This document shows, in pieces, positions 47,390-57,644 of a stretch of 64,000 nt of DNA (within the stretch, counting starts at the first letter, position 1; every line of letters begins with the position of its first letter). The translations under genes and the position numbers were made by a program. The notes under the pieces are model-generated. The model was given only the letters and a program-made list of their open reading frames with translations, did no database searches and was not told the origin of the DNA. The DNA comes from Hofstenia miamia (Eukaryota; Xenacoelomorpha; Acoela), in the NCBI GenBank assembly GCA_004352715.1, contig SCFE01000008.1:1800665-1864664 (forward strand), in the 5' to 3' direction.

Positions 47390-48709
47390 TGTGACATAAT
47401 CCATCAAAACTATCATGTGTGGTCAAGATGAGAGGAAAGGATGAAGGAAACAAAGACTAAAAATATTGATAATGATTATAATGATTAAAATGTAAAAACA
47501 TGATAGGATTGATTATTTCATTTTGTAAATGTTTTGTGCAATTATATTTAAAATTATGCTTGACAGTATTTTGACAAAATGAAAGATGGTCAAACAGCGT
47601 AGTCAAATTAATGCTGACATTGTGTAATCGTAGCAGAAATATTAAACGAGGGAAAACCCTAAACAAGAATGATTAAATGGTACTAGTTGAGTATTTAGTT
47701 GTTTATTACCAAGTGCTATAAATATACTTGAAGTGATGTAACTAATGATGAGCAAATCTACTTTGGATTTATTTTCTCTTGTCAGGTTATTTTATATTCT
47801 GATGGAAAGCTAAACGTTTACGAGCTAGGGTAATTGTATGGTGGTTCCCACATCTAGTAAAAGGTATGCTGGAGCAGCCTCCTAATAGCTATTCCACAGC
47901 GGGGAGGCGACAGCTGTAGTTACCTTGTGTGCTCTTAGGTTACGGATAGGTATAGGAGTTTTTTTACCATTATAGCTTTCCTACTTGTCATTGCTTGTCC
48001 AATAATATTATTGCAGCCGGTAGGCTTTACATGTTAACTCTCTCATTGATGAACTTCAGTTATTTATTACATTCATTAGATTGTATCTTTATATTCTATT
48101 ACATATAGTTTATTTAATAGTCACAACAAGTTGCTCATTGTTTTGTATGGTGGACCTCTGGCCGACTTCTAGTCTTATTTTTCTGCAGGCGGCATTGATT
48201 TTTTACATGTATCAAGGGCTATTATTTATTTCTATATATGTAGGGTTATTACATGTAAGGCTTCATACTAAGCTAATTCAGCAGCATGGTTGCATTACTT
48301 CGTTTATTGCATCAATTCATAATAACAAAAACAATCAATGCACTAAATTCTTAAGTAGTTGCAAATCCCATCACACTGAGTTCGCTATTCACATAACCAT
48401 TCCTTTGTTGGTTTCTACCTCACAGCGGCGGCTCCATTGGTAAGATGCAGCTGGTGTATGTGTTCCTGGATATGCATGTCTACTTTCGAGTGTCGATCCT
48501 GTCTTCCATTATCTCTGCTTTATCTAAATAAGTTGGAGTGAATTAAGTAGCTAAAAGGGCTCTTGTATATTAAATTAAGTTAATAAACCGAACACTTATT
48601 GTAAAGGAGAGAAATCGGAAAAGTGTCAACTCTGCTTACTGTTTAATCTAAGAAAAGTAATAGTTTTTCTATAAGTAACACACTCACATCAGATTGACAT
48701 GATTCTACA
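47390..48709 (+). mobile_element. Full family A LTR
   Basis: This 1320-bp LTR runs from TGTGACATAATCC to GATTCTACA. It matches the solo LTR at 32725-34031 (inverted) over its length. It is followed by agagatcagagttggcc, which is not the ATAA target repeat, so another element part was joined here before the gap. Confidence 0.85.
48081..48443 (+). CDS. Open frame inside family A LTR
   Basis: The 120 codons contain FLQAALIFYMYQGLLFISIYVGLL as a likely membrane segment, then HTKL, NNKNNQCTKF and HITIPLL, collinear with 32989-33585. Upstream codons are interrupted relative to the 198-codon version. The relation to a real product is unproven. Confidence 0.3.
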   Translation: MYLYILLHIVYLIVTTSCSLFCMVDLWPTSSLIFLQAALIFYMYQGLLFISIYVGLLHVRLHTKLIQQHGCITSFIASIHNNKNNQCTKFLSSCKSHHTEFAIHITIPLLVSTSQRRLHW

Positions 48710-48737
48710 AGAGATCAGAGTTGGCCAGAGGCCGCAT

Positions 48738-49105
48738 NNNNNNNNNNNNNNNNNNNNNNNNNNNNNNNNNNNNNNNNNNNNNNNNNNNNNNNNNNNNNNN
48801 NNNNNNNNNNNNNNNNNNNNNNNNNNNNNNNNNNNNNNNNNNNNNNNNNNNNNNNNNNNNNNNNNNNNNNNNNNNNNNNNNNNNNNNNNNNNNNNNNNNN
48901 NNNNNNNNNNNNNNNNNNNNNNNNNNNNNNNNNNNNNNNNNNNNNNNNNNNNNNNNNNNNNNNNNNNNNNNNNNNNNNNNNNNNNNNNNNNNNNNNNNNN
49001 NNNNNNNNNNNNNNNNNNNNNNNNNNNNNNNNNNNNNNNNNNNNNNNNNNNNNNNNNNNNNNNNNNNNNNNNNNNNNNNNNNNNNNNNNNNNNNNNNNNN
49101 NNNNN
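48738..49105. other. Assembly gap of 368 N
   Basis: The gap separates two LTR ends within the same insertion. Confidence 0.99.
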
Positions 49106-49396
49106 GGCGGCTCCATTGGTAAGATGCAGCTGGTGTATGTGTTCCTGGATATGCATGTCTACTTTCGAGTGTCAATCCTGTCTTCCATTATCTCTGCTTT
49201 ATCTAAATAAGTTGGAGTGAATTGAGTAGCTAAAAGGGCTCTTGTATATTAAATTAAGTTAATAAACCGAACACTTATTCACTTATTGGAAAGGAGAGAA
49301 ATCGGAAAAGTGTCAACTCTGATTACTGTTTAATCTAAGAAAAGAAATAGTTTTTCTATAAGTAACACACTCACCGTGGATTGACATGATTCTACA
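49106..49396 (+). repeat. 3' end of a family A LTR
   Basis: It is nearly identical to 48427-48709 and ends GATTCTACA followed by the target repeat ATAA, so it is the true right end of the insertion. Confidence 0.8.
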
Positions 49397-49489
49397 ATAA
49401 TTTGCGAGTTTGTAGCAGTTGCTTTGTCAAATTCTGTACACATGTGCGATTGTTTACATTTATTTGATATAAATATGCAGTAATTGATT

Positions 49490-50272
49490 TTATTTGTGAT
49501 GAACAAATTCAACTGGATTTTTTTTGTTATCTCATCAGATTAATTTATTAATTAAATGGAAAGCTAAATGTTTGAGCATAAGAGTAATCCACAGTGGTCC
49601 CTGAATCTAGTTGAAGGAAATCTGGAGCAGCTGCACAAACCAGCCATTCATCAGTGCGGTGCTGCCTGTAGCCATGATTCCTCTGAGTGCTCGTAGGTTA
49701 GGTTTAGAAATAGGGATTTTTATCTGTTATAGCTTTCCTGTCCTTCATGCAGTCCTTCATTTTTTATCTACATGTTAAGATATTGTTAAACAATGGCCTG
49801 ACTCATTCTGTCAATTTATTGCTGACAGCTTTGATTGTTCACATGTATGATAGAGTTGCATGTACTTGTATATATGTAGGGTTATTATATGTAAGGCAAC
49901 ATAACAAGCTAAAGCATCAAAGTTGCATTAATTCCCTTTATGTATATAGGAATAATAACAAGAACAATCAATGCACTAAATTAATAAGTTATCCAAGTTA
50001 TCACACCCACACTATCACTGAGACAGCCTTCCACGCACTGAGATAACCATTGGTATCCACTGCAATGTCCAAGTCATCTGGAGCTGTTACTCATAGGAAC
50101 ACCTCTCTTAGCATTGCTTGGCATTGGGTTTTGACCCTTTACTATCTTCTGTTCTCAACCTAAACAAGCTGTTGTTAATCATAGCATTTGGAGATGCTAG
50201 TGTAATATGAATTTACTTAATATATAGCGCAAATTGATTTGGTTGAGAATGCTTGGGATCTGTTATACCTGG
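49490..50272 (+). repeat. Older family A LTR remnant
   Basis: It matches the interior of other family A LTRs (ggaaagctaaa, tttttatctgttatagctttcct, aacaagaacaatcaatgcac). It is interrupted at acctgg by the LTR starting at 50273. Its last 230 bases are the inverse of 44203-44446. Confidence 0.7.
49747..50046 (+). CDS. Open frame inside older family A LTR
   Basis: The 99 codons read LLTALIVHMYDRVACTCIYVGLLYV, then HNKL and NNKNNQCTKL, as in the other three LTR frames, despite visible DNA divergence. It ends early compared with them. Confidence 0.3.
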   Translation: MQSFIFYLHVKILLNNGLTHSVNLLLTALIVHMYDRVACTCIYVGLLYVRQHNKLKHQSCINSLYVYRNNNKNNQCTKLISYPSYHTHTITETAFHALR

Positions 50273-51537
50273 TGTAACATAAACCATCATGTGGTCAAGT
50301 TGAGTGAAAAAGAGGAAAGAACTAAGACTAACTTTAGAAATAATTATTTATTGAACACACGTGATTGTTATTAGTTAAATCATTTTTAAATTTATAAAGG
50401 AGTACTTTGATATTAATTAATTTGCCAGTACATTTGGCAAATGGTAAAAGACTAAAGTCGCAAATGCTAATTAATGCTGACATGTGTAAATCAGCAGACG
50501 AAGAAAATCAGAATTCAGAAAATTGTCAACAACTTAGATTTAACAGGTACTAGCCAAATATTTGATTGTTTAATAGTTTGAAGTATAAAAGTGGTGCAAT
50601 TTATTAATTTGACGATGACTGAAATTTATTGGATTTACCTCATTTATTTTTGTCAGGTTTATTTATTAATTACAATGGAAAGCTAAACAGTCGAGCACTA
50701 GGGTATTCTTGATGGTGGTTCCCAACTTCAGTTAACGGAAGTTTGGAACAGCCTTGCACCCAATTGATCGCCTTTCAAAAGTGCTGTGCAGCAGGTAGCT
50801 GTTGCTTACTTGATGTGCTTTTTGGTTACATATAAGTATAGGGGTTTTTATTTGTTATAGCTTTCCTATTGTTCATTGTTCATATTACAATATTATGATC
50901 TTTAGGTTAACCCTCAGAGGAAATCATATGACTCATTTGTATTGGATTTCATTAATCCCATTAGATGTATTTGACTTTAGACTGAACTACAAACTATCCT
51001 TTTTCATGCCAACCACATTGGTTGTTCACATGTATATCAGGCTAACATGTACAGTTATATCTTAAGGGATATTACATGTAGGGAATTATAGCAAGCTAAT
51101 GCATCACGGTTGTGAACTCATTAATAACAAGAACAATCAACGCATTAAATTAGTAAGTTATCACACACTATCATTTCCTAATACACTGTTCCATGCACTG
51201 AGTCACTTGAGTCGCACTTTGGTGTTTCTCTCAATGTCCAAGTAGTAGTTCATCGTGATTGCAATTTCTCCAATTCCTCTTTGTGCTTTGCCACCAGTTG
51301 ACCCTGTACATCATACCATCTCTTGTCTCACACCTAAATTACTGTTGTTGATCACAGCTTCAATGTTAGTTAAGCAGATATTAATTAAGTTAATAATCAA
51401 CAGAAAACTAGACTAAAGGAAGAGAGATGGAAACTTGGAATCTGTCACCTAACATAACCAGCTAAAGAGGGAAATCTGTTTGAGCAGCTCCAAATTAAGT
51501 TAAGATTAATTAGTTGAAAGGTTGTCAAGATTCTACA
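50273..51537 (+). mobile_element. 5' LTR of a gag-pol retroelement (family A subfamily)
   Basis: This 1265-bp LTR runs from TGTAACATAAACC to GATTCTACA, diverged from but alignable with the other family A LTRs. Its left flank acctgg continues uninterrupted in the inverted copy near 44205-44230, confirming the LTR start. The frame conserved in other LTRs is broken here by TAA (…TVIS-stop-GILHV, near 51060). Confidence 0.8.
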
Positions 51538-51556
51538 TGGCAGCTGTGACAGGCGC
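51538..51556 (+). promoter_or_regulatory. Putative tRNA primer-binding site
   Basis: TGGCAGCTGTGACAGGCGC follows the LTR terminal CTACA without a gap. Starting with TGG, it can pair with a tRNA 3' CCA. The tRNA was not identified. The lysine-type core GGCGCCC appears 14 bases in. Confidence 0.5.
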
Positions 51557-52218
51557 CCAAAATGTGCAAGGAAAAGAAATTTGAGTTAAGATAGTTGTTT
51601 CTTCTTGAATTACTCAAATTGGGGAAAAACCAAAAAAAGAAAAGGACGAAGAATAGTGTAAGGAAATCAAAAGTGATCTGAAAAATGAAAGAAGAAAAAA
51701 GAGGGAAACAAACACAATTAATACTATACCGGAGCACAGAAAAATCTAGAAAGGGACCAACCAAAAGATTACTCAAAGCAGAAATGAAAAATGGTATACT
51801 CAAAGAAGAAAACTAAAAGGAAACCAAAAACTCAAAGAACTCCTTAGATGAGGAATGCACCCGAGACACAAGATGTAACTATGTCCCCTGAAAGTGAACC
51901 ATCCCCAAAGAGCAGGTGTTACAACCAGCGCAATTAACTAATGAACTCACAATAGTTCAATTGACGGAAATTATTGATAACAATAATAGACAAGACAAAT
52001 AGAACACCTAATGAAAAGAATGATAGAGGTGGAAGCAAAGAATGCTGAAAAAGAAAGATTGATTGATGAAATCAAAGAAGATACAAGCATTTGGTTGATG
52101 GAGCAACGAAATTTGTTCCAACTGCAGATTGAAAAATTAACGGAAGTGAATAAGGAAATAAAGATTTAAAGTGAAAGATTGCAAAAGATGATGACAGAAT
52201 AACAAGAAGAGAACGTAA
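51557..52218 (+). other. Leader and broken gag N-terminus
   Basis: The leader is purine-rich. From about 52000 the frame reads NAEKERLIDEIKEDTSIWLMEQRNLFQ, likely a coiled coil, but it contains stops before the continuous gag frame begins at 52219. Confidence 0.5.
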
Positions 52219-53076
52219 GTTTATGAAACGAAAACAAACAAACAATTGGAAATCGATAATTTAAAAGACGAGTTACATTTAATCAAGTTGAAAGAAGGAG
52301 ATGTGAAAACAATAGAGAAAGTTGTTGTGGAAAAGCCGCAGGAGCTAAACACAGTGATACTACAAATGGATACAATGGCAGAAGACTATAAAAACATACA
52401 AACGGAAAAGGAGTTTATAGCAAAATTAGTGAAAAACGTGACAAAACAAGTAAAGGAGTATTGTGAAAAACTGATAGAGAAGAAGCCAATGTTCGAAAAT
52501 ACAATATTGGCAGAAGATGAAGACAATGATACATCAGTATGCAAAGCAATATTACCAAAATTTACAGGAAAAGTGGATCACTATTCACCCACATTTAATG
52601 AATGGTTAGAAATTTTTGAAATGAGTATGAAGGAATGGAAAGTAACTCAACAGAGAGCAGCAGCAAGATTTCTGCTATATCTAAATGGTGCTGCATACCA
52701 ACATTATTTAGTGGTAGACACACAAATCAAAATGAATTATAAAAAACTAATCAGAGAATATCAACAATATTATGATGATGAAAGTTTTAAGAGTCAGTAC
52801 AGAATGTTGTTAAACGGAATAAAAATGAATAGCAGAGATGATTTACAAAACTACATGTCTCAAGTAGAAATACTACTGAAACTTAGCTCAAGAGAACAGA
52901 GATATTCAAAGTACGATTTATTTGCACATATTTGTAAAGGTCTACCAGAGGCAATACGAACACAATTCCAAATTAAGTGTGATGCAGACAATTCATTAGA
53001 CAAAATAATCAGGGAGGGACTCGCCATACAAATTACAATGGAATTAATGCGAGGATCAACAAAAGATCAACAATAG
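52219..53076 (+). pseudogene. gag: Retrotransposon gag, capsid region
   Basis: The uninterrupted frame has a coiled-coil start (LEIDNLKDELHLIKLKEGDV), then the Ty3/gypsy capsid signature: LPKFTGKVDHYSPTFNEWLEIFEM, AAARFLLYLNGAAYQHYL, YYDDESFKSQYRMLLNGIKM and DLQNYMSQVEILLKLSS...LFAHICKGLPEAIR. Gag assembles the virus-like particle. No ATG opens it, and upstream coding pieces carry stops, so the N-terminus is broken. It ends in TAG at 53074-53076, and the nucleocapsid part follows in another frame. Confidence 0.8.
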
Positions 53077-53159
53077 GGAAACAGATGATAAATCATACAA
53101 TGCTGATGGTTAACAAGCCAATAGGAAAACCACTGAATAAAAAATCAGGAGAGGAATAG

Positions 53160-53381
53160 GTGAAAATAAAATTGAAAGATGGCACAGTAAAACAAATAAA
53201 GAGAAGAGACCTAAAATGTCAGATGTGTGGCAAGAAGGGCATACAAAAATATTGCAAGTGGCAAATTAATTGGATAGAAAAAGAAGAAGCATGTTTCTAC
53301 AAAGAAGATTTAATTGAAAATGAAGAAAAACAAGAGGAAGATGAAGAAATTGAATTGATAGAAATAGAAGATTTAAATTAG
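53160..53381 (+). pseudogene. Nucleocapsid-like fragment with damaged zinc knuckle
   Basis: RRDLKCQMCGKKGIQKYCK aligns with a retroviral CX2CX4HX4C zinc knuckle, but the histidine codon is missing, leaving CX2CX8C. A highly acidic tail (NEEKQEEDEEIE) follows. Loss of the zinc ligand would impair RNA binding. Confidence 0.65.
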
Positions 53382-53458
53382 AGGGAGCGCCATCTCTGAT
53401 AAAATGAGCACCTGTACTAATAATAACTGACCTACTAAAAACAAACACAATAACAGTT

Positions 53459-54214
53459 GTGATTAATGGAGTGATGGTCAACACTACATTAGATATGGGA
53501 GCAGTTATATCAATAATAACTGATGAATGCGCAGTGAAAGTTGGATTCCAAAGAAGGCAATTAAATAATGAAAGAAATAGATTGATAAATGCATCAGGCT
53601 ATTACATAGATATAAAAGGTAAGTTGGAAAATGTACCAATAAGAGTAGCAAATATGACATTCCAACAAACACTTACAGTAAGTGATATGGAGAAGAATGA
53701 ACTAACATATGAAATCATACTTGGAAATGATTTTCTAACAAACAATAAGTGTATCATAAATTACAACAACAAGACAATAATGGTACAAGAGGAGGTAGTA
53801 ACAACCTATGAAGAAGAAAATGTGGATGATACAATACTGTTTAAGTTGACACAAGATGTGAAAATATTGCTGAACAACTGGAAAATGTGTGAAATCAAGA
53901 CAGTGGACAAGATAAATATGGAGATAATGATATATAATCAAGTGGGAATAAATATGAAAAAATTATCAATCCTGTCTAGTCTATGTATGATAAGAGAAGG
54001 GAGATTATGGATACCACTATTGAACGCGACAAATCACACAGTCAACATAAAAAGAGAGAAAGTGACCATCAAAGGGAAACAAGTGAAAACTGAAAACCAG
54101 ATGGTAAATAAAATGATTAATATAATAACAGAAAAGGAGGAGCAAACATTTCAGATACTGGAAATTAAAGAGGAAGAGTATCAACACCTGAATAAAGAAG
54201 AAAAAGGGAATTGA
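53459..54214 (+). pseudogene. Retropepsin-like protease with altered active site
   Basis: VVINGVMVNTTLDMGAVISI aligns with the flap-proximal active site of retrotransposon aspartic proteases, where D-[ST]-G-A is invariant. Here it is D-M-G-A. YEIILGNDFLTNNKCIINY matches the second conserved block (ILGxDFL). The remaining 130 residues lead into the polymerase region. The frame overlaps the reverse-transcriptase frame at 54211-54214. With Met at the second active-site position, activity is unlikely. Confidence 0.75.
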
Positions 54215-54702
54215 TAAGAATTCTGAATAAGCACAATAAAATATTTAATTTTGGTGAAATCAGCGTGGGGAAGGCGATAGGAGAGATGCACAAGATAATC
54301 ACCACAATGGATGAACCAATAAGGCTACCCTGTAGAAGGGTACTGGAGAACCTAAAAGAGAATTACAACACGATTTTAAACAAGCTGATTGATAATAAGA
54401 TTATATGACCAAGTGAAAGCCCCTACGCATCACAGGGGCAATAAATATAGATTGTGCATAGATTTCTGGAAACTTAATGACATAATGAAAAAAGATGCTT
54501 ATCCATTACCAAGGATAGATGATATGATCTACAGAGCAACAAAAAATAAATATTTTACATCTATTGATCTATGCAAGGCCTATTGGCAGGTGCTGATGGA
54601 AGAAAAAGATATTGAAAAAACGGCATTCATAACGCCATATGGATTATTTGAGTGGATGTATATGGCTTTCAGACTGTGTAACGCGCCAGCAACATTCCAT
54701 TT
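54211..54702 (+). pseudogene. Ty3/gypsy-type reverse transcriptase, truncated before YVDD
   Basis: The first frame reads GEMHKIITTMDEPIRLPCRR and ends with TGA after DNKII (54406-54408), followed by PSESPYAS. A frame change near 54435 leads to NKYRLCIDFWKLNDIMKKDA, YPLPRIDDM, KYFTSIDLCKAYWQV (first catalytic D), EKTAFITPYGLF and FRLCNAPATF. The block stops at the point where the YVDD palm motif should follow, because sequence in the opposite orientation is joined there. Confidence 0.85.
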
Positions 54703-54764
54703 CATTATACTCTCCACCAATGCTAGCATCTCTAACTTTGTTGAACCATAATTCTCTTTGCTGG
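54703..54764 (-). pseudogene. RNase H fragment, downstream half
   Basis: Minus strand reads KENYGSTKLEMLALVESIMKW, the continuation of the RNase H piece at 55991-56286. The solo LTR at 54765-55990 splits the two. The last residues overlap the inverted join with the reverse-transcriptase fragment. Confidence 0.75.
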
Positions 54765-55990
54765 TGTAACATCCTCCACCTAGCTTGTTACGCCGTGTCT
54801 AATCACTGTTAAGGGATGCTTAGTAAACTGCGGGTGAGGTGTTACCCATTTGTTGATCCATCAAACTTCTCTTTCTTATTAACTAGTTACGTTAATTAAG
54901 TACTTGGGTATTAACCATCGCTGTTTAGGTGACTGGGCAGTATGATGTTTCCTCTTCAGTTGTTCCATGGGCTCCTGCCCGAAGCNNNNNNNNNNNNNNN
55001 NNNNNNNNNNNNNNNNNNNNNNNNNNNNNNNNNNNNNNNNNNNNNNNNNNNNNNNNNNNNNNNNNNNNNNNNNNNNNNNNNNNNNNNNNNNNNNNNNNNN
55101 NNNNNNNNNNNNNNNNNNNNNNNNNNNNNNNNNNNNNNNNNNNNNNNNNNNNNNNNNNNNNNNNNNNNNNNNNNNNNNNNNNNNNNNNNNNNNNNNNNNN
55201 NNNNNNNNNNNNNNNNNNNNNNNNNNNNNNNNNNNNNNNNNNNNNNNNNNNNNNNNNNNNNNNNNNNNNNNNNNNNNNNNNNNNNNNNNNNNNNNNNNNN
55301 NNGGCTTAATTATACAGATAACAAACTTGCAGTTTCCTATACCTACATTTAATAGTATTACATGTGAGGTCATTTATTGAGTCAATTATAGTCGAGTCTC
55401 CTACATTTAAGAATATATAAATATCCCTAAGTGTCGACTATCCAGTCGTTTCAGGCATTGATTATTTCTTACATGTGTTGATCGATAGTCAGACTAGGCA
55501 AGAATCGAAAAACTCCTAACCGTAACATAGGTGCACTTTCGTGACTGGCACAAAGACCCTAGAATCGATCCCGTGATGGATTCCAGCCACTACTAAACAC
55601 AACTTGCCTAGCTGCACATTTAGTTAAATAATCAAACCAGATAAAGTAGAAATGAAAATTAAATAAACTCCGAAGAATTTATTGTTCATCAAAATTATGG
55701 TTGAATCAAAGCTATTTATAAAATTTCTACAAAAAGTACCTGCCGATTTTAAAATTCAAATGATTCGTCTGCCAATATGGCTGTTCATACGTAAGCATTA
55801 GTTTGCTCAATTTAATTTGTCAATTACCTCTTGATCAGCTAACAAGTTTCTTATTTTGACCAATATTAAATCTTAGTTGCATTTTACAAAAATAAACTAA
55901 AGTTCATTAACTAAATTTTTTACTATTAATTTCAATTGATAATCATTCAACGTTATTCAGCTTTTAGTTGCCTTTTTGGATGATGCTACA
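54765..55990 (-). mobile_element. Solo family B LTR inside an RNase H fragment
   Basis: It runs from TGTAACATCC to GATGCTACA, flanked by CTGG at 54761-54764 and 55991-55994. Removing it restores a continuous RNase H reading across the site, which proves the insertion. An N gap of 317 bases lies at 54986-55302. Confidence 0.88.
54986..55302. other. Assembly gap of 317 N
   Basis: The gap lies inside the solo family B LTR. Confidence 0.99.
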
Positions 55991-56286
55991 CTGGCTTTCA
56001 ATTGCCTACTAAGGAATTGTATTGGGACTTCTCTACCATTTCTCATTTGCCCTAAGCATGCCCCTATCACTACATTACTTGCATCACAGTCTAAGATGAA
56101 TTCTTCTTGGTAGTCCAGCATATTTAAGGAAGGCATTTTAGCAAGTTTGTTTTTTATATTCTCTAATTGTTCTTCTTCCTTCCAAGTCCACTTAAATGGT
56201 TTCAATTTTTTCAGTAACACTGTTAAGTAGTAAGGGAAGCCAAGACTTGAGGTCACAAACTGATATTTCAACCAGGGATGATTCAC
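55991..56286 (-). pseudogene. Ty3/gypsy connection/RNase H fragment, upstream half
   Basis: Minus strand reads LKKLKPFKWTWKEEEQ, KMPSLNMLDYQEEF, LDCDASNVVIGACLGQ and VPIQFLSRQLK. These match the conserved PFxW...P.L...F.L.xDAS..G.GA.L.Q...PI.F.SR.L of Ty3/gypsy RNase H with its first catalytic Asp. Near the N-terminus SLGFPYY is followed directly by TVLLKK, so about 15 thumb residues appear deleted. It is opposite in strand to the neighbouring reverse transcriptase. Confidence 0.8.
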
Positions 56287-56896
56287 AGATATTGAGGGGG
56301 TGTTTGCAAATGTTAATTAGTGAGTCACCTACTTAACATACATTGACTGACAGTTCTACTAATTGATTTTTTGACAGCTCAGGGTAACTTGGGGTTGTTT
56401 TTTGACAGGTCAGGGTAACTTGCAAAGTGCTTTTTGACAACTATTGCTAATTGGTTTTTTAATTGATTTTTTGGTGATTCATGTTAGGGCCAATTTTACA
56501 CTGTTTTAGTATGACTAATTTCATTTTTGCTTTTGTGATTTTCTATTGCTGGCTAATTTTACAACCCATTGTGGGATACATACACTTAATATTACAAACT
56601 AATTTTCCATTACATGTAAAAACACAGAACGCAATGACAAACCGTGCATATCAAATTTTCCATATTTTCAAATGATTGCATGTATAATATAATTTGGGAA
56701 AACTTTCAAAAACTGCATTTCACATTTTGTCAAAATTCATTGTTAACATGTTTATCATATCACGGTTTTTCAACCAATAATTAATTTTCATAAGTTCAAT
56801 GTATTTCCATTGGCTGGTCAGTCTATATATTCACCTCATTTCTTTGGAAAAAATCATTATTTTTCTTCTACACAATTTTGTCTCTCACTTTTGGCA
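56287..56896. other. T-rich stretch with a short repeated motif
   Basis: ttttttgacag-tcagggtaacttg occurs at 56367-56391 and 56398-56422, with a partial third at 56431-56440, at about 31-bp spacing. Nothing else is recognised. It may be the upstream region of the gene at 56897. Confidence 0.5.
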
Positions 56897-57430
56897 ATGT
56901 CTGTTGAAACACTAGCATCTGGCTCATTGAGCATTCTATTTGATGATCTATGTAGAACCCCACTACCTTTGCATGGCTATAACCCGCTAACACAGGAGAT
57001 GATGCCCCCACAACCTGCACCTGTAAAAGAAAAATGCAAAACTCAACACAAATGAAGACGTCCTATAGTCAGGAATAATGCAATAGTTTTCCCCAACATG
57101 AGTGAGGATGACCATATTTTACAATGCTTAAACAATCTTAATTCCCAACCTCCAAGCTGTATTTTTTCAAATGTGAGTCCAGCTAGTGAACTACCAAAAA
57201 AACTATGGCTAACAATCAAAGACACTGTTAAGCTGAACACAAGATATGGTATCACAGTAAAGATAAGACTCAATAATGGTTTCTACTACTTCCTTCCAAA
57301 GTGGTATGTCAATGCACTGGGCGAGAATTACAAGACTCTAGTAAATAAAAAACTTTTTCACAGTGATGACATGGAAATCGCAAACAGTGGCAATAATGTA
57401 AATCATATTGTATTGGAATTTAGTAAATAG
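56897..57430 (+). CDS. Small protein with KYG...FLP-type module, in-frame TGA
   Basis: From ATG 56897 the frame reads MSVETLASGSLSILFDDLCR, then a proline-rich stretch, and meets TGA at 57053-57055. In the same frame it resumes, with an internal Met at 57098, and runs to TAG at 57428. The C-terminal half holds KLWLTIKDTVKLNTRYGITV and GFYYFLPKW, closely parallel to the protein at 60398-60901. This suggests a small beta-barrel (OB-like) fold, which is inference. AATAAA lies at 57519-57524. Either the product starts at 57098 (110 residues) or the gene is broken. The family is known to me only as uncharacterised multi-copy invertebrate proteins. Confidence 0.55.
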
Positions 57431-57644
57431 AAAAATATAGTATTGCTTACTTCTACATTCACAGTTTATAACAATAATACTAGTAAAAATCATTAATTAT
57501 TAGTTATAGTGGGTTTACAATAAATTGCTTAAATTTCCAATTAGCAAATGGTGATAATAATTTACCTTTTGAAGTGTTCATTTGATGCACAAATTTAAAA
57601 TAGTCTTTTATACAGTCTATAGAATTTTCCATGTTCTGTGGGTA

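Larger units (their letters stand above)
44564..49396 (+). mobile_element. LTR retroelement (family A) with rearranged interior
   Basis: The element begins TGTGACATAATCC after aacccATAA and ends GATTCTACA before ATAAtttgcgag. The duplicated ATAA and the empty site at 44155 fix both ends. Inside, in order: a 177-bp LTR start, an unknown coding block, an N gap, a polypurine tract, a full 1320-bp LTR, a short leader-like piece, a second gap and the last 291 bp of an LTR. The first and central LTR starts differ at about two positions in 175, so insertion is recent. Having three LTR ends implies a tandem element or contigs placed out of order. Confidence 0.8.

Noticed and set aside
48689-49220. 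Open frames of 133-173 codons on both strands across 48.7-49.2 kb
   Set aside because: They run through an N gap inside LTR sequence.
54879-55380. Open frames of 126-164 codons across 54.9-55.4 kb
   Set aside because: They run through an N gap inside a solo LTR.
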